DNA from: Chloroflexi bacterium RIFCSPLOWO2_02_FULL_71_16
Lineage (GTDB): Bacteria; Chloroflexota; Limnocylindria; P2-11E
DNA: 6,319 nucleotides
NCBI GenBank assembly: GCA_001795345.1
Contig: MGON01000032.1
Coordinates: 8,573 to 14,891, forward strand
Direction of reading: 5' to 3'
In this document: piece after piece, positions 1 through 6,319 of the stretch
Layout: every line of letters starts with the position of its first letter
Position numbering within the stretch: position 1 is the stretch's first letter
Translations under genes and position numbers: made by a program
The notes under the pieces: model-generated
Told to the model about the DNA's origin: nothing
The model's database searches: none
Seen by the model: only the letters and a program-made list of their open reading frames with translations

Positions 1-1038
1 GCGCGATCGCGCTCGCGGCGCGCGGCGATCCTGCTGGGGGGCGTCGTGACGGCGGCAGGGATCGTCGGCATCCTCGTGGTCGACGCCCTCGGGGCGCAGC
101 TCGCGGCCGCCGCGCTCCTGGGTGCCGGTGGGATCGTCGTGTACTCCGCGGGGACCGCGCTGCTCGCGGACGCGACGGCCACCGGGGACCGTCCTCGGCG
201 GTTCGGCCAGCAGATCGCTATCGGCACGATCGCCGCGTTCGCCGCCGCCTACGTCGCCGGACAGCTCGCGGACCCGGTCGCGCGCGCGCTCGACGCGACC
301 ACGTCGTCGCTCGTGACCGTCCGCGCGCTCGTGGCGCTCGGCGGCATCGTGGCGGCGGCGTCGGCGCTGCCGATCCTGCTGGTGCGGGCGATGCCGGTAC
401 CGCGGGGCTCCCTCGAGGCGCCGGCGCGGCGCGGGCTGCTCCTGCGGTTCGGGACGGTGGAGGCGATCTTCGGGTTCGGAGCCGGCAGCTTCCTGCCCTT
501 CGTGAACCTCTTCTTCGTGGACCGCTTCGGCCTCGATTTCGCCACCCTGGGCGTCGTTCTCGGCGCGATCGCGGTCGGGGGCAGCTTCGGCGCGCTGCTG
601 CACGGCATCCACCTCGCGCCGCGAATGGGACAGCTGCGCTCCGTCGTGGCCGTGCAGCTCCTTTCGGTGCCGTTCGCCGTCGCCGCCGGCGTCGTGCCGG
701 TCGCCATGGCGGTCGCCGGCCTGCTCACGATCCGCGCCGGGCTCATGTACGGGTCCTCGTCGACCTACCGCGCGTACACGCTGTCGTCCTTCAGCCCGGC
801 GGAGCGCGCTGGCGTAGCGGCCATCCTCACCATCGCCTGGAGCGCCACGGCGGCCGTCGGCTCGGTCCTCTCGGGCGCCGTGCGCGCCCAGCTCGGCGAC
901 GTCGGGTGGACGATCAACCTCGTCACCCTCGCGGCCGCCTACAGCGTGGCCGCGATCGTCACGCTCGCGCTCTTTCGCGAGCACGAGCCGCGCGGCGACG
1001 CCGTCGTCGTGGAGGCTCTGCGAGACTCGCCGCTGTGA
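1..1038 (+). CDS. MFS-family membrane transporter, 5'-truncated by window edge
   Basis: The reading frame is open from base 1 (first codons read ARSRSRRAAILLGG), so the GTG at 46 is probably internal and the true start lies left of the window. About 345 residues are visible. They are strongly hydrophobic, with roughly ten predicted membrane segments, so about the first two helices of a 12-helix major facilitator are missing. Supporting features are a long central loop rich in Pro and Arg near visible residues 130-148, and the following segment GFGAGSFLPFVNLFFVDRFG (about 157-176), which resembles the helix opening the second half of DHA1-like MFS exporters. A charged C-terminal tail ends in RDSPL. 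The substrate cannot be read from the sequence. The stop TGA (1036-1038) overlaps the argS GTG, so the two are probably co-transcribed and translationally coupled. The family call is fairly secure, but it rests on hydropathy and overall style rather than on a diagnostic motif. Confidence 0.8.
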   Translation, partial: ARSRSRRAAILLGGVVTAAGIVGILVVDALGAQLAAAALLGAGGIVVYSAGTALLADATATGDRPRRFGQQIAIGTIAAFAAAYVAGQLADPVARALDATTSSLVTVRALVALGGIVAAASALPILLVRAMPVPRGSLEAPARRGLLLRFGTVEAIFGFGAGSFLPFVNLFFVDRFGLDFATLGVVLGAIAVGGSFGALLHGIHLAPRMGQLRSVVAVQLLSVPFAVAAGVVPVAMAVAGLLTIRAGLMYGSSSTYRAYTLSSFSPAERAGVAAILTIAWSATAAVGSVLSGAVRAQLGDVGWTINLVTLAAAYSVAAIVTLALFREHEPRGDAVVVEALRDSPL

Positions 1039-2720
1039 TCCCCAGCGGTCGCGACCTCGTCGACGCGGCGCTGCGCGCCGCGCTGCAGCGTGCGGTGGCC
1101 GAGCTCGGCTGGCCCGCCGAGGCCGGCGCGATGCCGCTCGCGGTAGAGCGCCCCGGCGACCCGGCGCACGGCGACCACGCGACCAGCATCGCCATGCGGC
1201 TCGCGAAGCCGCTCCGGCGACCGCCGCTCGAGATCGCCGAGGCCATCCGGCAGCGGATGCCGCCCTCGGAGCCGATCGCCTCGGTGGAGGTCGCGAAGCC
1301 CGGCTTCGTGAACGTGCGGCTCGCCGACGAATGGGTGGCGAAGCAGGCCGACGCCATCGCCGCCGCGGGAGCCGACTACGGCCGCTCGACACACCTGGCC
1401 GGCAGGCGCATCCAAGTCGAATTCATATCCGCCAATCCCACCGGACCGATGACCGTCGCCAACGCGCGAGGCGGTCCGATCGGCGATGCGCTCGCGAACG
1501 TGTTCGCGTTCGCCGGGGCGGCCGTCCACCGCGAGTACTACGTCGAGGACGGCGGCACGCAGATGAAGCGCTTCGGCGTCTCGGTCGCGGTCCGCTACCG
1601 GCAGCTCCTCGGCGAGGAAGCCGAGCTGCCCGCCGACGCCTATCAGGGCGAGTACGTGAAGGACATCGCGGCGCAGATAAGGGACCGGCACGGCGACCGC
1701 TACCGGGATCTGTCGATCGACGAGCAGGCGAAGGTCTTCGCCCCGATGGCGATCGACTGGGTGGTCGCCGACGCCCAGAGGGTGACCGCCAAGCTCGGGA
1801 TCAGGTTCGACACCTGGTTCAAGCAGTCGTCGTTCATCGAGTCCGGGTATCTCGAGGACACGATCCGGGAGCTCCGGAAGCGCGGAGTGATCGTCGACCG
1901 TGAAGGCGTCGTCTTCTTCGAGACGCCCGAGGCCGTCGCGCTCACCCGGGAAGGCGAGGAGGGCTGGGTCCTCGTCGATGCCCAGGGTGATCCGAAGTAC
2001 CTCGGGACGGACATCGCGTACCACCGGCTCTGCCTCGAGGAGCGCGGCTTCGACCTCAAGCTGAACGTGTGGGGCGCGAACACCCAGTACCACCTCCAGC
2101 AGATGAAGATCGCCCTCCCCGTCCTGGGGATCGACCCGGCGCGGTTCGAGGTCGTGCTCTACCAGTACGTGCGCTTCGTCCACGAGGGCGTCCTCACCCG
2201 CATGGGGAGACGGACGGGACGGTTCCTGCTGCTCGAGGACGTCGTCGAGGCGGTCGGCGCCGACGTCGCCCGCTGGTTCTTCCTGCAGGCGGGGGCGGAT
2301 CGGACGCTGGACTTCGACTTCGAGCTCGCCGTGCAGCAGTCCAACGAGAATCCGGCGTACTACGTCCAGTACGCGCACGCCCGGATCGTGAGCATCTTCC
2401 GCACCGCCGCCGAGCGCGGACTGTCCGCGGACGGCGCCGACGTCTCGCTCCTGGTGGCGCCCGCCGAGGTCGCCCTCGTCAAGGCGCTGCTGCGCTTCCC
2501 CGAGCTGCTGGACGACATCCGCGACCGCCGCGCGGTCCATCTCCTGACCGTGTACGCGCTCGAGCTCGCGGGGACCTTCCACGCGTACTACCGCGACCAC
2601 CGCGTGGTCGGCGACGACGAGGCGCTCTCGCGGGCGCGCCTGCGGCTCGTGCAGGCCGTCCAGGTGACCCTGCGCCAGGTGCTCGGGCTCCTGGGGATCT
2701 CGGCGCCCGAGCACATGTGA
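1035..2720 (+). CDS. argS: Arginyl-tRNA synthetase (class I) with divergent active-site motifs
   Basis: The family joins arginine to tRNA-Arg in the cytoplasm, using ATP. The product is 561 aa, normal for bacterial ArgS. Domains in order: an N-terminal Add-1 domain (about 5-100, with HGDHATSIAMRLAK at 46-59); a Rossmann catalytic core (about 125-405, with VEFISANPTGP at 128-138, REYYVEDGGTQ at 166-176 and GEYVKDIA at 205-212); and a DALR anticodon-binding domain (about 438-561, with NENPAYYVQYAHARI at 437-451 and the family-typical ending LLGISAPEHM). The GTG at 1035 is chosen because the protein then starts where ArgS normally does. The in-frame ATG at 906 would add 43 mostly Arg-rich residues that are a shadow of the upstream transporter gene. 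No well-placed Shine-Dalgarno is visible (GGAGG at 1011-1015 is too far), which fits coupling through the GTGA overlap. The odd point is that the HIGH motif reads TVAN (140-143), WGADHHG reads WGANTQY (346-352) and KMSKR reads RMGRR (389-393). It may be a divergent active enzyme or a repurposed paralogue. Confidence 0.93.
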   Translation: MIPSGRDLVDAALRAALQRAVAELGWPAEAGAMPLAVERPGDPAHGDHATSIAMRLAKPLRRPPLEIAEAIRQRMPPSEPIASVEVAKPGFVNVRLADEWVAKQADAIAAAGADYGRSTHLAGRRIQVEFISANPTGPMTVANARGGPIGDALANVFAFAGAAVHREYYVEDGGTQMKRFGVSVAVRYRQLLGEEAELPADAYQGEYVKDIAAQIRDRHGDRYRDLSIDEQAKVFAPMAIDWVVADAQRVTAKLGIRFDTWFKQSSFIESGYLEDTIRELRKRGVIVDREGVVFFETPEAVALTREGEEGWVLVDAQGDPKYLGTDIAYHRLCLEERGFDLKLNVWGANTQYHLQQMKIALPVLGIDPARFEVVLYQYVRFVHEGVLTRMGRRTGRFLLLEDVVEAVGADVARWFFLQAGADRTLDFDFELAVQQSNENPAYYVQYAHARIVSIFRTAAERGLSADGADVSLLVAPAEVALVKALLRFPELLDDIRDRRAVHLLTVYALELAGTFHAYYRDHRVVGDDEALSRARLRLVQAVQVTLRQVLGLLGISAPEHM

Positions 2721-2743
2721 TCGTTCCGTTCCCGGCACATTGA
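2717..2743 (+). other. Possible 8-codon relay mini-ORF between argS and the next gene
   Basis: A GTG at 2717-2719 overlaps the argS stop as GTGA. It reads eight codons (MIVPFPAH) to a TGA at 2741-2743, which itself overlaps the TTG start of the next ORF as TTGA. The arrangement could pass ribosomes from argS to the next gene by termination-reinitiation. It could equally be chance in a 19-bp gap. The peptide has no recognisable function. Confidence 0.2.
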
Positions 2744-3111
2744 TCGTCGGCATCGTGACGGCCGTCCTGCTCGGCGCGAGCGTCCCCCTGGTGGCGCAGC
2801 TCCGGACGCTCGACGGGGACCGCGCCTCGGGAAGACGGACGGCCGCGACGCTTCTGGGCGCCACGGCGACGCGGGTCGTCTACTCGATCCTGGTCGTCGC
2901 CGCCTTCGCGCTCCTGCCGCTGGCGTGGGCCATCGGCGCGCTGCCGACCGGCGGCCTCCTCCCGTTCCTCACCGCGCCCCTCGCGATGCGTCTGGGCGAC
3001 GTCGTGTCGCACCGCGCGGGGAACGCGCTCGAGGGCGCGCAGCGCGAAGCGCTGCTCCTCGCCGTGCTGTTCGTCGCGGTGCTCGCGGTCGGGGCGCTGC
3101 TGCCGCTCTAG
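2740..3111 (+). CDS. Short membrane protein resembling the C-terminal part of a UbiA/MenA prenyltransferase
   Basis: The 123-residue product has about three to four hydrophobic segments (near 1-20, 45-67, 72-86 and 103-122). Residues 20-34 (QLRTLDGDRASGRRT) match the second Asp-rich region of UbiA-family prenyltransferases, usually of the form NxRDxxxDxxxGKRT, but the first Asp is Thr (T23) while D27 is kept. The rest, including the closing LLLAVLFVAVLAVGALLPL, fits the last helices of MenA-like enzymes. Full-length family members are about 290-310 aa with around nine helices, so the N-terminal half with the first Asp motif is absent. It is not encoded upstream either, because argS ends 19 bp before and this frame has a stop at 2665-2667. 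The start is a TTG with no Shine-Dalgarno; a GTG at 2755 is the alternative. Prenyl transfer by this product alone is unlikely. It may be a degraded remnant or a small membrane protein kept for another role. The family assignment is moderate and from memory of motifs. Confidence 0.55.
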   Translation: MIVGIVTAVLLGASVPLVAQLRTLDGDRASGRRTAATLLGATATRVVYSILVVAAFALLPLAWAIGALPTGGLLPFLTAPLAMRLGDVVSHRAGNALEGAQREALLLAVLFVAVLAVGALLPL

Positions 3112-3117
3112 GGGTCG
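3112..3117. other. Convergent gene junction with no visible terminator
   Basis: Six bases separate the TAG of the prenyltransferase-like ORF (+ strand, 3109-3111) from the TAG of the permease gene (- strand, 3118-3120). I found no clear stem-loop followed by a T-run on either strand around it. Transcription from at least one side therefore probably runs into the opposite gene, or ends by a factor-dependent route. Confidence 0.5.
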
Positions 3118-4374
3118 CTATTCGTACCGGAGCGCTTCGATGGGATGGAGGCGCGCCGCGCGCATCGCCGGATAGAGGCCGAACACGATCCCGATCGTGA
3201 CCGAGACCCCGACCGCCACCGCGACCGTCGGCGCCGTGATGATCACGAGGATGTCCGGCGAGAGCCGGCCCACGAGCTCGGTGATGGCCCAGCCGAGGCC
3301 GATCCCGAGCAGGCCGCCGCTCCCGGTGAGCGTCACCGCCTCGATGAGGAACTGCGACAGGATGTCGCGCCGGCGCGCGCCGACCGCCTTGCGGATGCCG
3401 ATCTCGCGCGTCCGCTCGTGGACCGAGACCAGCATGATGTTCATGATCCCGATCCCGCCGACCAGCAGGGAGATCCCGCCGATCGATCCGAGCAGGATGG
3501 TGAAGGTCGCGGTGATGGACGAGAGCGCCCCGAGCGCGTCGTTCTGGTTCAGGACCTGGAAGTCGGCGTCCTCCGGGTCCTCGATCTTGTGGCGGCTCAG
3601 GAGGACGGTGGTCACGTCCTCGGTGAGGAAGGTCATCGCCTCGGTGGACGCGGCCTTGATCACGATCGCGTTCACCGAGTCCGTCCGGCCCGTGAGCACG
3701 CGCTGCGCCGTCGTGACCGGCACCAGCACCTGGTCGTCGCGGTTGAGGCCGAAGCCGGTCGTGCCCTTGGCCTCCAGGACGCCGATGATCCGGAAGTTCA
3801 GTATCCGAGCGCGTCCCTGCGCCGTGGCCTGGCGAAGCTGCATCCTCTGACCGACGGGATCGTTCTCGCCGAACAGAGCGTCCGCCGTGGCGGAGCCGAT
3901 GACGGCGACGAGCGCGGCGGAGCGGACCTGTGAGTCGTCGAAGAACTGCCCGGTCGCGAGCGGCCACTCGCGGACCGTCTGGTAGTCCTCCGTGACGCCG
4001 GTCACCGAGCTGTTCCAGTTCGTCGCGGCCGCCACGAGCTGCCAGCGTCCGGCCTGCTGCTCCGCCTCGATGGCAAGGATGTCGGCGCCGAGCTGCTGCT
4101 CGATAGCGCGCATGTCCTCGAGGGTCAGGCTCTGGCTCGTCACGCCGGCGCCGCGCAGGGTGTCCTGCGTCTGGAGCTGCGGCGTCACGGTGATGAGGTT
4201 CGAGCCGAGCGCCTTGATCGACCGGGTCACCGACTCGGACGCGCCGTTCCCGAGCGCGACCATCGCGATCACCGCGGCGACGCCGATGATGACGCCGAGC
4301 ATCGTCAGGGAGGAGCGCAGCTTGTTGACGAGGATCGAGCGGAGGCCCTCGCGGAAGCTGTCGAGCAGCCTCAT
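3118..4374 (-). CDS. MacB/FtsX-type ABC transporter permease
   Basis: The 418-aa product is the membrane subunit of a MacB-type (type VII) ABC exporter. The N-terminus carries [20 protein letters not shown] (19-38), the usual first helix of MacB permeases. A large extracytoplasmic domain (about 45-285) follows, and then a C-terminal FtsX domain with three helices near 288-315, 343-367 and 384-403. The loop after the second helix holds [19 protein letters not shown] (320-338), the conserved coupling region that contacts the ATPase, and the protein ends HPIEALRYE, a classic ending in this family. In Gram-negative MacB the ATPase and permease are fused. Here they are separate, as in the Bacillus YknYZ type. 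Its ATG overlaps the ATPase stop as ATGA and no Shine-Dalgarno precedes it, so translation is probably coupled. Nothing looks truncated. The substrate (peptide, lipid, antibiotic or other) cannot be told. Confidence 0.93.
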   Translation of the reverse strand: MRLLDSFREGLRSILVNKLRSSLTMLGVIIGVAAVIAMVALGNGASESVTRSIKALGSNLITVTPQLQTQDTLRGAGVTSQSLTLEDMRAIEQQLGADILAIEAEQQAGRWQLVAAATNWNSSVTGVTEDYQTVREWPLATGQFFDDSQVRSAALVAVIGSATADALFGENDPVGQRMQLRQATAQGRARILNFRIIGVLEAKGTTGFGLNRDDQVLVPVTTAQRVLTGRTDSVNAIVIKAASTEAMTFLTEDVTTVLLSRHKIEDPEDADFQVLNQNDALGALSSITATFTILLGSIGGISLLVGGIGIMNIMLVSVHERTREIGIRKAVGARRRDILSQFLIEAVTLTGSGGLLGIGLGWAITELVGRLSPDILVIITAPTVAVAVGVSVTIGIVFGLYPAMRAARLHPIEALRYE

Positions 4375-5108
4375 GCCGTGGCCGCCGGGAGGAGAGCGAG
4401 CGCATCGGTCGCCCGGTGCGGCGCCGCCACCCGTTCATCCGACGCGATGACGCCGTCGCGCATGCGCACGATCCGGCCGCAGTGCGCCGCGACGTCGGGC
4501 TCGTGCGTGACGAGCACGACGGTCCGGCCCTCCGCGTTGATGCTCTGGAAGATCGCGAGGATCTCGGCGCTGGACCGGGAGTCGAGGTTGCCGGTCGGCT
4601 CGTCCGCGAGCACCAGGTCCGGATCGTTCAGGAGCGCTCGCGCGATCGCGACCCGCTGCTGCTGCCCGCCGGAGAGCTCGCTCGGGCGGTGGCCCATGCG
4701 TTCACCCAGGCCCACCAGCTCCAGCGCCGAGCGCGCACGGCGCCGCCGGTCGCGGCCGTCGCCGCCGTACACGAGGGGCAGCTCGACATTCTCGAGCGCG
4801 TTCAGCCGGGGAAGCAGGTTGAAGGTCTGGAAGACGAACCCGATCGACCGGTTGCGGATCCCCGCGAGGCGATCGTCCGAGAGCGAGCCCACCTCCGTGC
4901 CGGCGAGGCGGTAGGTCCCGCTGTCCGGCACGTCGAGGCAGCCGATCACGTTCATGAGCGTCGACTTTCCCGAGCCGGAGGGGCCCATGATCGCGACGAG
5001 CTCGCCCGGCTCGACGTCGAGATCGACGCCGCGCAGGGCCCGCACCGTCACGTCCCTGCCCATGCGGTAGGTCTTCTGGATGCCGCGCAGCTCGAGGAGC
5101 GCGGTCAT
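4371..5108 (-). CDS. ABC transporter ATP-binding protein, MacB/LolD/YknY subfamily
   Basis: The 245-aa cytoplasmic ATPase powers the adjacent permease. All nucleotide-binding motifs are intact: Walker [10 protein letters not shown] (42-50), Q-loop Q94 in [10 protein letters not shown], signature LSGGQQQR (145-152), Walker [10 protein letters not shown] (165-173), D-loop NLDS (174-177) and H-loop H202. The residues around Walker A ([20 protein letters not shown]) and the [20 protein letters not shown] stretch place it with the MacB/LolD-type ATPases rather than with nutrient importers. An Arg-rich stretch (RDRRRRAR, 119-126) lies in the helical subdomain before the signature. The last 20 residues after the H-loop region form an Ala-rich tail. 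The ATG overlaps the stop of the adaptor gene (ATGA), and its own stop overlaps the permease ATG (ATGA), so the three subunits are translated as a tightly linked set. Confidence 0.96.
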   Translation of the reverse strand: MTALLELRGIQKTYRMGRDVTVRALRGVDLDVEPGELVAIMGPSGSGKSTLMNVIGCLDVPDSGTYRLAGTEVGSLSDDRLAGIRNRSIGFVFQTFNLLPRLNALENVELPLVYGGDGRDRRRRARSALELVGLGERMGHRPSELSGGQQQRVAIARALLNDPDLVLADEPTGNLDSRSSAEILAIFQSINAEGRTVVLVTHEPDVAAHCGRIVRMRDGVIASDERVAAPHRATDALALLPAATA

Positions 5109-6319
5109 CGTCCCGGCGGCCGAGCGCCCCCGGCGGGAGCCTGCCCGCCGCCGCCGAGGCGCCGGAGGATCTGCTCCTGGGTCAGGGTCCCGCGGGCGGA
5201 CGGGATGACCACGGCGTCGCCCTCCTGGAGCCCCTCGGTCACCTCGGTCACCGCGTCGTTCGAGATGCCGAACGCGACCCGTGCCGGCTCGGCCTTCCCA
5301 TCGCGCAGCACCTCGACGAAGCGGCGGCCGTTCAGGCTGCGGATCGCGAGGTTAGGGACCGTGAGGACGTCCTGCCGGCTGGCCACGAGGACGGTCGCCG
5401 TTCCGCTCATGCCCGCGCGGATGGCCCGCTCGGGCCGGTCGATGGCCACGTCCACCCCGTAGACGGGGACGCCCTGCTGGATGGTGGCGACCGGGTCGAT
5501 CGCGGTGACGCGTCCGGTCATCGCCACCCCGCCGATCGCGTCCACGGTCACGGTCGCGGTCTGATCCAGCTGGAGGCGCGCCACCTCGGTCTCGCCGACC
5601 GTCCCCTCGAGGGTGAGCCGGTCCGTCTGCGCGATGGTGATGAGCGGATCGGCCGCGCTGGACACGATCTCGCCCGCCTGCGCGGAGATGGCCGCGACCA
5701 CGCCCGCGCCGGGGGAGGTGAGCGTCGCGTCCGCGAGATCCTGGCGCGCGCGGTCGAGCGACACCTGCGCTCCCAGGAGCGCTGCGTACGCCGACGCGAT
5801 GTCCGCCTGGGCGGGCGACGCCGCCGTCTTCGCCAGGGACAGCTCCGCCGAGCGGATCGCGTTCTGCTGGCCGAGCAGCGTGGACTCGGCCTTCCGCTTC
5901 GCGTCGTCGATGGCGTCGCGCGCATCCGCGTGCCCGCCCGTGACGGCGGCGGACAGCGCGGCCGCGTCCGTGGTCGCCTGGGATATGACGCCCTTGATGG
6001 CGGGCGCGCGCTGCTCCTCCGCGAGGAGCGTGGTCTGCACCGTCGCGAGCTGCGCGCGCTCCTCCGCGAGCAGCGTGAGCGGGAGGCTGTCGGGCGAGCT
6101 GAGGGTCTCGCGAGCGCTCGTGAGCGAGGACTGCGCGCTCGTGAGCTCGCCGGCCGCGGCGTCCACGGCGGTCGAGAGCTGCGCGGCCGCGCCGTCGAAC
6201 GTCGGGAGCGCGGTCTCGAACGCCTGGCCTTCATCCAGCGTCCCATCGCCGGCCGCGACCGCGCGGTCGAAGGCGGCGATCGCCGCGAGGAGCGCATCGC
6301 GGGCCGCGTCGAAGTCGGC
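5105..6319 (-). CDS. HlyD/MacA-like membrane-fusion (adaptor) protein of the ABC exporter, 5'-truncated by window edge
   Basis: The frame stays open to base 6319, so the GTG at 6166 is probably internal and the signal or anchor segment and first lipoyl half lie beyond the window. About 404 residues are visible. A long Ala-, Glu- and Gln-rich helical region (roughly 5730-6319) should form the coiled-coil hairpin. It is followed by the second lipoyl half (DATLTSPGAGVVAAISAQAG, in about 5627-5730), a beta-barrel domain (about 5381-5620, including VGETEVARLQL and IRAGMSGTATVLVA) and a membrane-proximal domain (about 5190-5380, including VLTVPNLAI and GLQEGDAVV). A Gly/Pro-rich tail ends the protein. 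This order is that of MacA/YknX adaptors, which join the permease to the cell exterior or to an outer-membrane channel. It is the upstream visible gene of the operon and overlaps the ATPase start by 4 bp. The helical region carries a 15-residue near-repeat at 6014-6076. Confidence 0.9.
   Translation of the reverse strand, partial: ADFDAARDALLAAIAAFDRAVAAGDGTLDEGQAFETALPTFDGAAAQLSTAVDAAAGELTSAQSSLTSARETLSSPDSLPLTLLAEERAQLATVQTTLLAEEQRAPAIKGVISQATTDAAALSAAVTGGHADARDAIDDAKRKAESTLLGQQNAIRSAELSLAKTAASPAQADIASAYAALLGAQVSLDRARQDLADATLTSPGAGVVAAISAQAGEIVSSAADPLITIAQTDRLTLEGTVGETEVARLQLDQTATVTVDAIGGVAMTGRVTAIDPVATIQQGVPVYGVDVAIDRPERAIRAGMSGTATVLVASRQDVLTVPNLAIRSLNGRRFVEVLRDGKAEPARVAFGISNDAVTEVTEGLQEGDAVVIPSARGTLTQEQILRRLGGGGQAPAGGARPPGR
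6014..6076 (-). repeat. 45-bp-spaced near-repeat inside the adaptor coiled coil
   Basis: The 18-bp segments 6014-6031 and 6059-6076 differ at a single base, and both encode TLLAEE. They are spaced exactly 45 bp (15 residues) apart, in frame. This looks like a small internal duplication of about two heptads in the helical hairpin, though chance similarity in a low-complexity Ala/Glu/Leu helix cannot be excluded. Confidence 0.45.

Noticed and set aside
46..48. GTG at 46 as the true start of the transporter
   Set aside because: The frame is open to base 1 and the residues before it are already membrane-like. Too few helices would remain for a full MFS protein.
1011..1015. GGAGG as the argS ribosome binding site
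   Set aside because: It lies about 19 bases before the GTG, too far for normal spacing. Coupling through the overlap explains initiation better.
906..1034. An earlier ATG start for argS at 906
   Set aside because: It would add 43 Arg-rich residues encoded inside the transporter gene. The GTG at 1035 gives a family-typical N-terminus and a 4-bp overlap.
939..2864. A 641-residue open frame on the - strand opposite argS
   Set aside because: It is antisense to a clearly recognised argS and rich in Arg, Glu, Asp and Val with no domain. It is the usual long antisense frame of high-GC coding DNA.
2969..4438. A 489-residue - strand open frame overlapping the permease in another frame
   Set aside because: It is Arg-, Gly- and Ala-rich and low in complexity, while the other frame encodes a full MacB-type permease with conserved motifs.
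4416..5462. A 348-residue + strand frame opposite the ATPase and adaptor
   Set aside because: It has no recognisable domain and shadow-like composition. The opposite strand carries all ABC ATPase motifs.
6164..6166. GTG at 6166 as the true start of the adaptor
   Set aside because: The frame continues open to the window edge with the same helical composition, and the protein would lack its signal or anchor segment and first lipoyl half.

Overview
The window is a GC-rich, gene-dense bacterial chromosomal segment with strong G/C bias at third codon positions, GTG and TTG starts, and stop/start overlaps. There are no RNA genes, mobile elements, CRISPR arrays or long intergenic gaps. The source looks like a high-GC bacterium, possibly a Chloroflexota (Limnocylindria-like) or actinobacterial lineage. 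That placement is a low-confidence inference from composition, from the ArgS sequence style and from the separate ATPase and permease genes; nothing in the window fixes it.

Layout: two blocks converge near position 3115. The left block (+ strand) holds the 3' part of an MFS-type membrane transporter (1-1038, cut by the left edge). It overlaps by 4 bp (GTGA) a complete arginyl-tRNA synthetase gene, argS (1035-2720). After 19 bp comes a short membrane-protein ORF (2740-3111) that resembles only the C-terminal part of a UbiA/MenA-type prenyltransferase. The right block (- strand) is a tripartite MacAB/YknXYZ-type ABC export operon. Read in transcription order it has a HlyD/MacA-like adaptor (cut by the right edge), an ABC ATPase (5108-4371) and a MacB/FtsX-type permease (4374-3118). 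Each pair is joined by an ATGA overlap. Only 6 bp separate the two convergent stop codons.

How the genes work together: the three right-hand genes should form one exporter, with the ATPase driving the four-TM permease and the adaptor linking it to substrate or to the outside. The left genes share a transcription unit but no obvious pathway.

The most unusual observation is in ArgS. The fold and C-terminal domain are clearly intact, yet three signature active-site motifs depart from the family form: HIGH is TVAN, the WGADHHG motif is WGANTQY, and KMSKR is RMGRR. The second is the prenyltransferase-like fragment, which lacks its N-terminal half and one aspartate of its remaining Asp motif.
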